Source: Cellulosimicrobium cellulans
GTDB lineage: Bacteria > Actinomycetota > Actinomycetes > Actinomycetales > Cellulomonadaceae
Assembly (NCBI RefSeq): GCF_024124905.1
Contig: NZ_JAMXST010000001.1
Span: 310,001-374,000 of the forward strand
Reading direction: 5' to 3'
Length of the DNA stretch: 64,000 bases
Shown here: positions 1-9,189 of the stretch, piece after piece
How the letters are laid out: each line of letters starts with the position of its first letter
Numbering within the stretch: the first letter of the stretch is position 1
The notes under the pieces: generated by a model
What the model saw: only the letters and a program-made list of their open reading frames with translations
Told to the model about the DNA's origin: nothing
Databases searched by the model: none
Made by a program: the position numbers and the translations under genes

Positions 1-1
1 C

Positions 2-220
2 TTCGACGACGCCGAGCGGTGGGCCGGGTTCTACGGCTCGGCGCACGACCTGACGACGACCGGGGTGCTCGCCTCCGTCGTCGGGCCCCTCGCCGACGCG
101 GGCATCGCCGTGTTCGTCGCGTCCACGTTCCACGCGGACCTCGTGCTCGTGCCCGAGGACCGCCTCGACCAGGCCACGCACGCTCTCCGCGACGCCGGTC
201 ACGCCGTCGCCCCCCGCTGA
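2..220 (+). CDS. ACT-domain protein, C-terminal fragment
   Basis: This is the 3' end of a gene entering from the left edge. Frame 2 is open from the first base to TGA at 218-220 and encodes 72 residues. The segment has a conserved GVLASVVGPLADAGI stretch, then FVASTFHADLVLVPE, then a terminal helix, which is the second ACT repeat of CASTOR/POLLUX-like ACT proteins (small amino-acid-binding proteins). The start and N-terminal ACT repeat lie outside the window. It points away from the siderophore operon and ends 69 bp from its last gene, with which it is convergent. Confidence 0.75.
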   Translation, partial: FDDAERWAGFYGSAHDLTTTGVLASVVGPLADAGIAVFVASTFHADLVLVPEDRLDQATHALRDAGHAVAPR

Positions 221-289
221 GGCGCGCACCGGGACGGGGGCACCGCGCGCCCCCGCGCCCGACCCCGTCGACGACGTCGCGCGCGGGAG

Positions 290-1009
290 TCAGTCGCGCG
301 ACACCGCCGCCGCCGCGGCGAGGAGGTCCCGGGCGCGCTCGCGGGTGAGGAACGCGAGCACCGCGTCCTTCTCCCCGACGCGCACGCGGCCCGCGGTCTC
401 GAAGCCGAGCGCGCGCATCCGGGCGTGCGCCCTCGCGTTCGCCGCGTCCGGCTCGACGACGACGCGGTCGACGCGCGGGTCCGCGAAGCAGAACGCGACC
501 ATCAGCGGCCCGACGGCACCCCACAGGTCCGCGCCGCGGGGGCCCCGCGCCCCGAGCAGGAGGTGCGCGCCCACGTCGCCGGGCCGCACCGGGTACGCCT
601 CGCCCACCGGGTCGTGCTCCGGCTCGTACGTCTGCAGCAACGCGACGGGCGTCTCGTCCCACCGCACGAGGAACGCGTGGTGCGTGGGCAGCGAGCCGAC
701 GTACGCGTACAGGTCGCGCAGCTCGGCCCGGGACAGCTCCGCCAGACCCCAGAAGCGCGCCCGCGGCCGGGTCACCCAGTCGTGCAGCACGTCGAGGTCG
801 GCATCGGGGTCGAGCACGCGCAGCGTCAGCCGGCCACCGCCCGGGGCGGCGTGCGTTAGCAGGAGCTCGCCCGGCGCCCCCGTCCGCAGCCGCCTGCTCC
901 CGGGGGGAGCGACGTCGCCAGCGGGAGCGGCGAGGTCGGCCTCGCCACCCGGTCCGGTCGGCACGTCGGGGAAGGTCGCGGTCGTCGCGGTCCTCGCGGG
1001 GGTCGTCAT
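290..1009 (-). CDS. GNAT acetyltransferase of the siderophore operon (AlcB/IucB-like)
   Basis: A 239-residue protein and last gene of the siderophore operon. After a low-complexity Ala/Pro N-terminus, residues about 50-230 form an acyl-CoA N-acyltransferase fold with the siderophore-type signature: DPDADLDVLHDWVTRPRARF, then VGAHLLLGARGPRGADL, then VVVEPDAANARAHARMRALGF. Family members acylate N-hydroxy-diamines. The ATG overlaps the TGA of the acylase gene (ATGA), so the two are translationally coupled; an in-frame reading far upstream of this ATG is a shadow. A separate acyltransferase plus a penicillin-acylase homologue beside desferrioxamine genes recalls the DesG/DesH pair of some streptomycetes. 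The acyl donor cannot be read from sequence. Confidence 0.8.
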   Translation of the reverse strand: MTTPARTATTATFPDVPTGPGGEADLAAPAGDVAPPGSRRLRTGAPGELLLTHAAPGGGRLTLRVLDPDADLDVLHDWVTRPRARFWGLAELSRAELRDLYAYVGSLPTHHAFLVRWDETPVALLQTYEPEHDPVGEAYPVRPGDVGAHLLLGARGPRGADLWGAVGPLMVAFCFADPRVDRVVVEPDAANARAHARMRALGFETAGRVRVGEKDAVLAFLTRERARDLLAAAAAVSRD

Positions 1010-3333
1010 CGGGTCTCCTCGTGGCGCAGCAGGGTCCAGTCGGTCACGACGGGCACGGTCTCCCCGACCGCCCACGCCGTGAGCTGGTCGGCGAAGTGCG
1101 GCGAGCGCGGGTCCCCGCTCGCGCCGAACGGCACGCCCCAGCGGCTCGCGTCGCGGTCGGCCAGGTCCCACGCCCAGCGCGCGACCGACCCGCGCAGGCA
1201 CACGTCGCTGATCCCGGGCACGCTCGCGGTGCAGCACACGGTGTCCGTGTCGCCGCCGAGCGGCAGCGACGGCACGCGCGGCGCCGTGGCGCCCGGGACG
1301 TCGAGGAGCACGTGCAGGCCGAGCACGCGGTGGGTCGCGCCCCACACCGGCACGGTGCTCGCGGGCACGGTGCTCGCGCCGTCGGGGTCCGGCGGCACCC
1401 GGTCCGGCCCGTCGGGGCCGTCGACACGCGCGCCCGCGGGAGCACGCACGACCTCGCGCAGCGCGGCCCACGCCTCGCCCGTCCCGTCGATCCCCAGCCA
1501 CGCGGCGCCGAGCAGCGCCGGCAGCGCGTCCGCGACGCGTGCCGTGACCGACAGCCACGGGGCGAAGACGGTGTCGAGCCCGTGCGGCGCGCGCAGGGGC
1601 GCCAGGGCGGGATGCGTGGCGACCCGGCGCACGAGCGCCGCACGCCACGCGGCGAACAGGGCTGCGTCCGCGCTGTCCGCGTCCATGCGACGGTCCCACG
1701 CGCGCAGGCGGCGGGCCGCTCGCGCCGATGCGGGGTCGCCGTCCATCGCGCCGACGGTCGTACCGGACGCGCCCTCGCCACCCGTCTCCCCGCCGCGCCC
1801 GGACCCGCCAGCCGCGGACCCGCCGAGCCAGCGCAGCAGATCGTCCGCGCCGCCGAGCAGCGTGTCCGCGTGCACCCGGGTCTGGTCGGCTGCCGTCCCG
1901 TCGTCGCCCGCGGCGTCGAGCAGCGCGCGGATCCGCCGCGCGCGATGGGGCGGCGCGTAGGTGTGGCCCAGGTCGAGCCCCGGTCGTCCCGGGCGCTCGT
2001 TCGCGTCGACCGCGACGTCCTCGACGACCACGGGAGCGGGCGGCACGAGCCACGGCCGGGCGCGCGCGGCGTCGGACCACGCGAGCAGGGGCAGCGCCCG
2101 TTCCGCACGGTCCCGGCGGGGCACGCGGCCGGCGGTGACCGACAGCACCGTGTCGCGGTCCGCCGCGAGCACGCGGTCCACCGGGTCGACCCACGCGCCG
2201 AACGCGTCGGTGACGTCGCGCGCCGACCGCGCCCGCAGCAGCCGCCGCCACGCCGCGACGCCGAGGTCGGCGTCCACGCGCGCGGGCAGGCGGAGCGCGA
2301 ACGTGCGGCCCGGTTCCTCCGGGCCGCCCGTCACCACGACCCCGCGCGCCGTCTCGACCGTCTCCACCCGGTGCTCCACGGGTCCCCCCGCGGCGCGCAC
2401 GCGCACCGTGGCGACCACGACGTCCGCGAGCTCCGGTCCCTCCGGGCCCCGAGCCTCCACCCGGCCGTCGTCCGTCCGGCGCAGGCTCTCGCCGATCACG
2501 TCGACGTGGTACGCCATCGCGTTCGTCACGCCCCAGGCCGTGGCCCCGGCGTGGCCGAAGTGCGGGAGGCCGGGCACGCCGGGAAAGGCGAGACCGACGA
2601 CGTCGTAGTCGTCGCACGCGAGCCGCACCTGCTGGTACACGCCCGGCAGCTCGAGCAGGCGGTGCGGGTCGCCCGCGAGCAGCGGCGCCCCGCTGCGCGT
2701 CCGCCCGCCCGCGAGCGCCCACGCGTTCGACCCCGAGCCGGGACCGCCATCCACGGCGAGCAGGTCGAGCACGGCGTCGAGCGGCACGTCGGGACGCGAG
2801 CGGGCGAGGTCGGCACCGAGGGTCCGGGCGACGTGGTCGCGCCACAGCACGTGCGGGAAGCCGGAGAACAGGACGTGCGCGACGAGGAAGACGCCGAGCG
2901 GCGCCCACGCGGGCCACGGCTCGTGCGGCGGCAGGTCGGCGCCGCCGGGCCACGCCGGGTCGGCGAGCGCGCGCAGCTCGGGCACGTCGCGGCCCCGGAC
3001 CAGGCCCTCGTTGACGCCCGCCGTGTACGCGTCGACCCAGGCGCGGTCGTCGGCCGCGAGCGCCGCGTAGGCGCGGCGCGCGGTGTCGGCGAGGCGGACC
3101 CGGTGGGCGAACCGGTCCCACGCGAGTCCGGGCTCGCCCAGGCGCTCGGCGAGGCGGCCCTCGGCGCGCCACCGGTCGACCTCGATCTGCCAGCCGCGGT
3201 CGAGCGCGGTGACGTACCCCTGGCCGCGGGCGAGCGCGAGCTCGTCGGCTGCGCGCACGTGCGGCACGCCCCACGCGTCGCGGTGCACGGCGAACCCGCC
3301 GGGCGGGACGCCCGGTACCCCAGAAGTCCCCAC
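1006..3333 (-). CDS. Penicillin acylase family (Ntn) hydrolase in the siderophore operon
   Basis: A 775-residue member of the penicillin amidase (S45) family of N-terminal-nucleophile hydrolases, normally autoprocessed into alpha and beta chains. The predicted nucleophile is Ser202 in GSGSNAWALAGGRT, followed by PLLAGDPH. I see no signal peptide, unlike classical periplasmic acylases, so it is probably cytoplasmic. The start is GTG one base after the TGA of the upstream synthetase gene, and its own TGA overlaps the next ATG, so it lies inside the operon. A role in removing or adding aryl-acyl groups on hydroxamate siderophores is inferred from the DesG-like context. The gene is very GC-rich, like its neighbours. 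Confidence 0.85.
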   Translation of the reverse strand: MGTSGVPGVPPGGFAVHRDAWGVPHVRAADELALARGQGYVTALDRGWQIEVDRWRAEGRLAERLGEPGLAWDRFAHRVRLADTARRAYAALAADDRAWVDAYTAGVNEGLVRGRDVPELRALADPAWPGGADLPPHEPWPAWAPLGVFLVAHVLFSGFPHVLWRDHVARTLGADLARSRPDVPLDAVLDLLAVDGGPGSGSNAWALAGGRTRSGAPLLAGDPHRLLELPGVYQQVRLACDDYDVVGLAFPGVPGLPHFGHAGATAWGVTNAMAYHVDVIGESLRRTDDGRVEARGPEGPELADVVVATVRVRAAGGPVEHRVETVETARGVVVTGGPEEPGRTFALRLPARVDADLGVAAWRRLLRARSARDVTDAFGAWVDPVDRVLAADRDTVLSVTAGRVPRRDRAERALPLLAWSDAARARPWLVPPAPVVVEDVAVDANERPGRPGLDLGHTYAPPHRARRIRALLDAAGDDGTAADQTRVHADTLLGGADDLLRWLGGSAAGGSGRGGETGGEGASGTTVGAMDGDPASARAARRLRAWDRRMDADSADAALFAAWRAALVRRVATHPALAPLRAPHGLDTVFAPWLSVTARVADALPALLGAAWLGIDGTGEAWAALREVVRAPAGARVDGPDGPDRVPPDPDGASTVPASTVPVWGATHRVLGLHVLLDVPGATAPRVPSLPLGGDTDTVCCTASVPGISDVCLRGSVARWAWDLADRDASRWGVPFGASGDPRSPHFADQLTAWAVGETVPVVTDWTLLRHEETR

Positions 3334-3334
3334 G

Positions 3335-5869
3335 TCAGGCGTCCCGCGCGGCGGGGTTGGCGAGCGTGCCCGCGTACAGGAGGGACGCGGACTGGTCCGC
3401 GAGGTCGACCATCTGGAGCGTGTTGCGCAGCTGGAGGCGGTTGAGGCACGAGTGCGCGAACCGCGGGGCGCGCAGGTCGACGCCGGAGCGCAGGTCGGGG
3501 TGGTCGGCGCGGTGCGCGTCGAGGCACTCCGCGACGAGGCGCCAGAACCGGTCCTCGGGCAGCACGCCGTCGCCGGCGAGGATCGCGGCGAGGTGGCGCA
3601 GCACGCCGTCGAACACGTCGGTGAAGATCGCGAGCGCCTTCTCCTCGTCGTCGACGACGGCGCGCACGCGCTCGACGTCGGGCGGGAGCGGGGCGTCGCC
3701 GAGGACGGCGATCTCCTCGCCGAGGTCCTTCATGACCGCGCGGACCACGACGTGGTCGCGGAGGACGAGGATGAGGTTCTCGCCGTGCGGCATGAACGCG
3801 AGGTCGTGCGCGAGGAGCGCGTGGGCGAGCGGGCGCAGGTAGGCGTCGAGGTAGGCGCGCACCCAGTCGGCGGGGTCGAGCCCGGAGGCGCGCACGAGCG
3901 CGGTCGCGTGCGCGGCGCCGTCGGGGTCGCGGTGCAGGAGCGCGGCCATGGTGGCCAGGCGCTCGCCGGGCGCGGTGCGGGGCACGGGGCTCTCGCGCCA
4001 CAGGGCGGCGAGCATCTTGCGGTGCGGCGACGGGGTCGCGGTGCGGTGGTAGACGTCGCCGGTGTACCCGATCGAGGCGAGCTCGCGCAGGACGGTGAAG
4101 CCGCGCCCGCCGAGCTCGGGGTCGGCGGCGACGAGGTCGGCGACCCAGTCGTTGATGGCGGGGGTGTCGCGCATGTAGGCGGGCGACAGCCCCCGCAGGA
4201 AGCCCATGTTCTGGATCGCGAGGGCGACCTTGACGTAGTGGCGGCCGGGCCGGGTGAGGTTGAACAGCGTGCGGATCGACTGCTGCGGCTGGTACTCGTC
4301 GGCACCCTGGCCGACCGGCACGAGGTCGCCGCGCGCGACGTCGGCGGCGAACGTGATGGGCACGCGGTGCTCCCACTGCCACGGGTGCACGGGCAGGTAG
4401 AGGTAGTCGGCCGGTTCGAGGCCGCGCGCGGCGAGCCGGTCCGCGAACGCGGCGCGCTCGTCGTCGGACAGCTCACCCGCGTAATGCGACGCCTCGTCGA
4501 GCCCCGCGCCGAGCGCGAGGTGCGTGTGCTCGCGCCGGGCCGCGAGCCACACGAGGCGCACGCGCCCGCCGTTCTCGGGCGCGTACGCGCGGTACTCCGC
4601 GAGTCCGAACCCGATGCGCCCGTTGTTCGCGACGAACCCCGGGTGCCCCTCCGTCATGGCCGCCTCGACCTGCTGGAACGACGCGCCGAGGAGGTCGGTG
4701 GCGCTCGGCCCGCCGGTGCGCTCGTACCGCTCGAGCTTCGCCGTCGCGCTCGCGAGCGTGGACGACACCTCCTCGAGGTAGGTGGCGAGCAGGTCGTCCG
4801 GGATGCGCAGGTCGGGCTGGAGCTCGACGACGAGGTCGAGCGCGTCGACCGGCAGCTCACGCCGCGCGCCCGTGCCGCCCGCACCCGCGGGGTCGCCCGC
4901 CTCGGCCGTCCGGTTCGCCGCGCCGTGTCCGGCCCGCGCGATGCGCCGGATCGACGCCTCGTCGAGCACCCAGTGCTCGAGCGCGTACCGCCGCGCGACG
5001 AACCGGTACTCCACCGAGCCCTCCGCGACGGGCAGCACGTACTCGCCCGGACCGTTCGCCGCGTCCGGCCGGACCACGGCGCGCGGCGCGAGCAGGCGCT
5101 CGTGCGTGAGCTCCGCGATCGCCTTGGCGACGAGGTGGCGGTGGGCGCGGTCGGCCAGGTCGGGGCGCAGGTGGGGGGCGAGGTCGACGCCGTCGCCGAG
5201 CGGGCTCGCGTCCAGGTCCGCGCGCGTCGCGACGGCGAGGTGCGCCGTCTTGCCGGGCAGCTCGAGCTCGCGCAGCACGCGGAACCCGGCCGCGGCGTTC
5301 TTCGCCGCGATCGCGGCGTTGCGCACGTCCGGCTCGACGACGACGCGCCGCGCCCCGCGCCCGGCGGGGTCGAGGCAGAACCGCACGACTGCACCCATCA
5401 CCGCGGACGTGAAGCCGCTGCGCGCGGGTCCCGCCGGCGGCGCGACGAGCAGGTGCATCCCGACGTCGCCCGGCTCCAGGAGCGCGACGGCGGCCGGCGC
5501 GTCAGCGAGCGTGACCCGCGCCGGGTCGTAGGTCTCGACGAGGAACGCGGGCGCGCCGTCGACGCGCCCGAGCCACGCGTCCTGGTGCGGGTCGGCGGCC
5601 ACGTCCTCCAGGTAGGCGCGCGCCCCGTCCACGTCGAGGTGGCCGAGCTGCCAGAACACCGACCGTGGGTGCGCGAGCCAACCGTGCACGAGCGCGGCGT
5701 CGCGCGCCGGGTCGACGGCCCCGAACGAGACGTCCGCGTGGCCGCTGCCGAGCCGGACCCGCACCGCGAAGGCGGCGCCCACGCGCGCGCCCGACGCCGC
5801 GACCTCCGGCGACGCGAGGTCGGACGACGGCACGGCCGACGTCGCCGTCGTCACGGCCGGGGCGCTCAT
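3335..5869 (-). CDS. desD: Fused acyltransferase-siderophore synthetase (DesC-DesD type)
   Basis: 844 residues with two domains. Residues about 35-215 are a GNAT acyltransferase (HGWLAHPRSVFWQLG, VGMHLLVAPP, VVVEPDVRNAAIAAKNAAAGF), the DesC function that acylates N-hydroxycadaverine. Residues about 225-835 are an IucA/IucC NIS synthetase (HPWQWEH, GADEYQPQQSIRTLFN, PHGENLILVLRDH), the DesD function that condenses and cyclises hydroxamate units with ATP. In Streptomyces these are separate proteins. The chosen ATG has a GGGGAGG site and overlaps the TGA of the hydroxylase gene; an in-frame ATG seven codons upstream is disfavoured. Product class: desferrioxamine-like hydroxamates. Confidence 0.9.
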   Translation of the reverse strand: MSAPAVTTATSAVPSSDLASPEVAASGARVGAAFAVRVRLGSGHADVSFGAVDPARDAALVHGWLAHPRSVFWQLGHLDVDGARAYLEDVAADPHQDAWLGRVDGAPAFLVETYDPARVTLADAPAAVALLEPGDVGMHLLVAPPAGPARSGFTSAVMGAVVRFCLDPAGRGARRVVVEPDVRNAAIAAKNAAAGFRVLRELELPGKTAHLAVATRADLDASPLGDGVDLAPHLRPDLADRAHRHLVAKAIAELTHERLLAPRAVVRPDAANGPGEYVLPVAEGSVEYRFVARRYALEHWVLDEASIRRIARAGHGAANRTAEAGDPAGAGGTGARRELPVDALDLVVELQPDLRIPDDLLATYLEEVSSTLASATAKLERYERTGGPSATDLLGASFQQVEAAMTEGHPGFVANNGRIGFGLAEYRAYAPENGGRVRLVWLAARREHTHLALGAGLDEASHYAGELSDDERAAFADRLAARGLEPADYLYLPVHPWQWEHRVPITFAADVARGDLVPVGQGADEYQPQQSIRTLFNLTRPGRHYVKVALAIQNMGFLRGLSPAYMRDTPAINDWVADLVAADPELGGRGFTVLRELASIGYTGDVYHRTATPSPHRKMLAALWRESPVPRTAPGERLATMAALLHRDPDGAAHATALVRASGLDPADWVRAYLDAYLRPLAHALLAHDLAFMPHGENLILVLRDHVVVRAVMKDLGEEIAVLGDAPLPPDVERVRAVVDDEEKALAIFTDVFDGVLRHLAAILAGDGVLPEDRFWRLVAECLDAHRADHPDLRSGVDLRAPRFAHSCLNRLQLRNTLQMVDLADQSASLLYAGTLANPAARDA

Positions 5870-7440
5870 CGGGCCTCCCCTCCCGGGCACCCGCCCGCCA
5901 CGACGCGGGCCGCGTCCGACGGGGTGAGAGGCGTGGTCGGAGACCGGTCGGCCGAGGGTGCGGCGGCGTCGGGCAGCCCGAACGTCTGGAACGCGATGCG
6001 CTCCTCGACGGGGTACACCTCACGGCCCGTGACGGTGCGCAGCACGACGGCGTTGCGCCACGCGGCGAACCCGAGGTCCGGCGCGGTGATGCCGTGCGTG
6101 TGCTCCTCGCCGTTGAGCACGTGCACGCGGCGCGCGTCGTCGACCGTGTAGTCGCGCGCGACGTCGAACCGGCCGAGCTCGTCGAACCGCAGGAGGTGGC
6201 GCACCGGGTCGAGGAACGCGGGGACTGCCGCGGCGTAGCCCGTCGCGGCGACGAGCGCACGCGTGCGGCGCTCGACCTCCCGCCCGAGCTGCGCGTGCCG
6301 CAGGCGCAGCACGTACTCCCCCGCCGCGTCGGGGTGCCCGGCCGCGCTCTCGTCGTCGCGCCCGTGGCTGGCCGGCTCGTAGCGCGCGGCCACGACCTCG
6401 GTGTCCGTGAGCAGCGTCGTCGGCACCGGGCGGTCGAGGCTCAGGCGGTACAGCGCGTCGTAGATGTCGTCCACGAGGTCGCCGCTGATGCCCTTGTACA
6501 GGCCGCGCTGCTCGCGGCCGAGGAGCTGGCGCAGCTCGAGCGGCAGGGCGTGGAAGTGGTCGGTGTACTCCGGCGAGGTCATCTCGAGCGTGAGCTTCGT
6601 GTACTCCATGGGGAAGAAGCGCGGCGAGCGCGTCACCCAGTCCAGCCGGTAGCCGGGGCGCCGCGCGTCGCCGTGCACGCCGTCGAGCAGGTCGCGGTAG
6701 ACCTCGGCGGCCGACTGGCCGCTGCCCACGACCGTGACCGAGCCGGCGGCGGCGAGCGCGTCGCGGTGCGGCAGGTACTGCGCGCTGTGCACGAGCGGCC
6801 CGGCGCCCGGGTGCTCGCCGCGCGCGACCTCGTCCGCGAGCGCCCGCAGCGCGGGCGGCAGCACCGGCGCGGTGCCGACGCCGAGGACGAGGTGGCGGCC
6901 CCGGTGCTCCTCGGTGCCCGTCACGGCACCGTCGTCGTCGAGGACCTCGGCCCGCACGACGAACGCGTCGGCGGCCGGGTCGTGCTCGACGGCGACGACG
7001 CGCCGCGACCAGCGCAGCGAGCCCAGGCGGGCCGCGACCCAGCGGCAGTACGCGTCGTACTCGGCGCGGAGCGGGTAGAAGGACTCGCGGATGTAGAACG
7101 GGTAGAGCCGGCCCGTCGCCTTGAGGAACGCGAGGAACGAGTACGGCGACGTGGGGTCCGCCATCGTGACGAGGTCGGCGAGGAACGGGACCTGGATCGT
7201 CGCGCCCTCGATCATCATCCCGGGGTGCCAGCGGAACTCGGGCGCGGCGTCGAGGAACACGGCGTCCACGTCGTCGAGGGGCGCGGACAGCGCGGCGAGA
7301 CCGAGGTTGAACGGCCCGATCCCCACGCCGACGACGTCGCGCACGCGCGCCGGGTCGTGGGGCGCCGGGGCGGGGCCGCTCGTCCTGGGAGCCGGCACGG
7401 GGTTCGTCGCCGAGGTCGTCCTCGGGGTCGTCGTGGTCAT
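5866..7440 (-). CDS. desB: Lysine/cadaverine N-monooxygenase (DesB type)
   Basis: A 524-residue flavin-dependent N-hydroxylating monooxygenase of the IucD/SidA/DesB family. It shows the FAD-binding GVGIGPFNLGLAAL near residue 40, the substrate region HPGMMIEGATIQVPFLADLV, the NADPH-binding VVGSGQSAAEVYRDLL, and the C-terminal ALVAATGY motif. It would hydroxylate cadaverine (or lysine) at the terminal amine using NADPH and O2, the first committed hydroxamate step. A Thr/Pro-rich N-terminal extension of about 35 residues precedes the domain. The ATG overlaps the decarboxylase TGA and the TGA overlaps the next ATG, placing it second in the operon. Confidence 0.93.
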   Translation of the reverse strand: MTTTTPRTTSATNPVPAPRTSGPAPAPHDPARVRDVVGVGIGPFNLGLAALSAPLDDVDAVFLDAAPEFRWHPGMMIEGATIQVPFLADLVTMADPTSPYSFLAFLKATGRLYPFYIRESFYPLRAEYDAYCRWVAARLGSLRWSRRVVAVEHDPAADAFVVRAEVLDDDGAVTGTEEHRGRHLVLGVGTAPVLPPALRALADEVARGEHPGAGPLVHSAQYLPHRDALAAAGSVTVVGSGQSAAEVYRDLLDGVHGDARRPGYRLDWVTRSPRFFPMEYTKLTLEMTSPEYTDHFHALPLELRQLLGREQRGLYKGISGDLVDDIYDALYRLSLDRPVPTTLLTDTEVVAARYEPASHGRDDESAAGHPDAAGEYVLRLRHAQLGREVERRTRALVAATGYAAAVPAFLDPVRHLLRFDELGRFDVARDYTVDDARRVHVLNGEEHTHGITAPDLGFAAWRNAVVLRTVTGREVYPVEERIAFQTFGLPDAAAPSADRSPTTPLTPSDAARVVAGGCPGGEAR

Positions 7441-9005
7441 CGGGTCACCGCCCGGGCGGTCGCGAGAGACGCCACGAGGTCCGCGGCGTGCGTCGCGACG
7501 TCGTCGTCGTGCAGCAGCTCGTCGCGCTCGACGAGCGCCTGAGCCGTCGTGCGGACGAGGTCGAGCACGTGGCGCACGTCCGCGAGCGTCACGGTCGGGT
7601 TGAGCAGCGTGAGCTTGAGGCACGGGACGCCGTCGAGCACGGTCCTGGCGACGACGGCGCGCCCGGACTCGAACAGCACGCGCCGCACGAGCGGCACGAG
7701 CCGGTCGGCGTGCTCCGCGGCCAGCCCCGGCGGCTCGTAGCGGAACAGGACCGTGGACAGGTCGGTACGACCCAGCACGCGCAGGTCGGGGTCGTCCGCG
7801 AGGTCGGCGTGCACCGCGGCGGCGAGGTCGCACACCGCGTCGACCATCGCGCCGACCCCGTCGGGGCCGAGGGCGCGCAGCGTCGCCCAGAGCTTGAGCG
7901 CGTCGAAGCGCCGGGTCGTCTGCAGCGACACGTCGACCTGGTTCGGCTCAGGGTTCTCGCGCGGGTTGAGGTAGTCCGCGTGGTGCGCGACGCGCTCCAG
8001 GTCGGCGCGCTCGCGCACGACGAGCGCGCTCGCGGACACGGGCTGGAAGAACGCCTTGTGGTAGTCGACCGTCACCGATCGCGAGCGTTCGATCCCGTCG
8101 AGCAGGTGCCGGCGGGTCGGCGACACGAGCAGCCCGCAGCCGTAGGCGGCGTCGACGTGCAGCCACACGTCGGTCGCGTCGCACACGTCCGCGACCTCCC
8201 CGAGCGGGTCGACGCAGCCGCGGTCGGTCGTGCCGGCGGTCGCGACGACCGCCATGACCACGTCGCCCGCGGCCCGTACCGCGCCGATCGCGGCCGCGAG
8301 CGCCGCGGGGTCGAGGCGGCCGTCGGCGTCGGCCCCGACCCGGACCACGGCGTCGTCCGCCAGGCCCAGCAGGAGCGCCGACCGAGCGACGCTGAAGTGG
8401 CTCGACGCCGCCGCGAGGACCCGCAGGCGCGGCAGCACGGCGGACCGGCCGGGACCGCCCGCGCGGGCCGCACGGGCGACCGCGCGCTCGCGGGCCAGGA
8501 AGAGGGCGTGCAGGTTGGACTGCGTGCCCCCGGACGTGAGCACGCCGTCGCCCGCGGCGTACCCGACCCGGCCCGCGGTCCACGCCACGACTCGCCGCTC
8601 CATGAGGGTCGCCACCGTCGACTGGTCGAACGTGTCGACGGACGTGTTGATCGCCGCGAGCATCGCCTCGGCGCCGACGGCGGGCAGCGCGACCGGGCAG
8701 TTGAGGTGGGCGGCGTACGCGGGGTCGTGGAACCACACCGCGTGCGTCGCGTACAGGTCGGCGGCCTCGCGCAGCGCCGCGTCGGTGCCGATGCCCGGAG
8801 CGTCGAGGTCGACGCGGTCCACGAGCGTCGCGAGCTGCGCGCGGCTCGCGCCCGACCAGGGCTGCGTCACCGCCGCGACCCGCGACGCCACGTCGTCGAC
8901 GACGCCGTGCAGGGTGCTCGCGTAGTCGCCCGCGGTCGTGCCGGTGAGCAGGGCCGGGGCGGTCGAGGTACCGTGCGCGGGCGCGACGGATCGTGCTGAG
9001 AGCAT
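7437..9005 (-). CDS. desA: PLP-dependent lysine decarboxylase (DesA type)
   Basis: 522 residues, group II PLP decarboxylase. HVDAAYGCGLLVS carries the pyridine-binding Asp, and VDYHKAFFQPVSASALVV carries the Schiff-base Lys after His. Upstream are HLNCPVALP and LTSGGTQSNLHAL, typical of the family. Next to a hydroxylase and a DesD-like synthetase it should make cadaverine from lysine for a hydroxamate siderophore. The chosen ATG at 9005 has a TGGAG-type site; an in-frame extension upstream is read-through across the promoter. It is the first gene of a five-gene minus-strand operon whose promoter region holds an iron box about 55 bp upstream. Confidence 0.92.
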   Translation of the reverse strand: MLSARSVAPAHGTSTAPALLTGTTAGDYASTLHGVVDDVASRVAAVTQPWSGASRAQLATLVDRVDLDAPGIGTDAALREAADLYATHAVWFHDPAYAAHLNCPVALPAVGAEAMLAAINTSVDTFDQSTVATLMERRVVAWTAGRVGYAAGDGVLTSGGTQSNLHALFLARERAVARAARAGGPGRSAVLPRLRVLAAASSHFSVARSALLLGLADDAVVRVGADADGRLDPAALAAAIGAVRAAGDVVMAVVATAGTTDRGCVDPLGEVADVCDATDVWLHVDAAYGCGLLVSPTRRHLLDGIERSRSVTVDYHKAFFQPVSASALVVRERADLERVAHHADYLNPRENPEPNQVDVSLQTTRRFDALKLWATLRALGPDGVGAMVDAVCDLAAAVHADLADDPDLRVLGRTDLSTVLFRYEPPGLAAEHADRLVPLVRRVLFESGRAVVARTVLDGVPCLKLTLLNPTVTLADVRHVLDLVRTTAQALVERDELLHDDDVATHAADLVASLATARAVTR

Positions 9006-9058
9006 GGCGAGGCTCCAGGTACGGGGAGAGGACCGCCGCGGATCGCGGCGAGGCAACC

Positions 9059-9077
9059 TGAGGTTTGCCTTGCCTAA
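9059..9077. promoter_or_regulatory. Iron box (IdeR/DmdR-type operator) for the siderophore operon
   Basis: The 19-bp sequence TGAGGTTTGCCTTGCCTAA matches about 14 of 19 positions of the actinobacterial DtxR/IdeR/DmdR consensus TTAGGTTAGGCTAACCTAA. It sits 54-72 bp upstream of the decarboxylase ATG, where bound Fe2+-repressor would block transcription of the operon when iron is plentiful. The position and the genes it faces make this call stronger than the match alone. Confidence 0.8.
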
Positions 9078-9189
9078 CTTAGCGCAGGCGAACGACCCGT
9101 CAAGAGTGACCTGCGCCACGCCGCCGTGGACGCGGAACCGTGGCGGCGGGAGGATGGCACTCGCCCGTCCGTGGCTCCGAGGAGGCCGT

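Noticed and set aside
1021-3444. Long open frames antisense to the siderophore operon (for example 807 codons, and more than 1000 codons at 3083-6151)
   Set aside because: Typical of very high-GC DNA where third-position G/C removes stops on the opposite strand; the products are Arg/His/Val-rich, lack domains and face genes with clear motifs.
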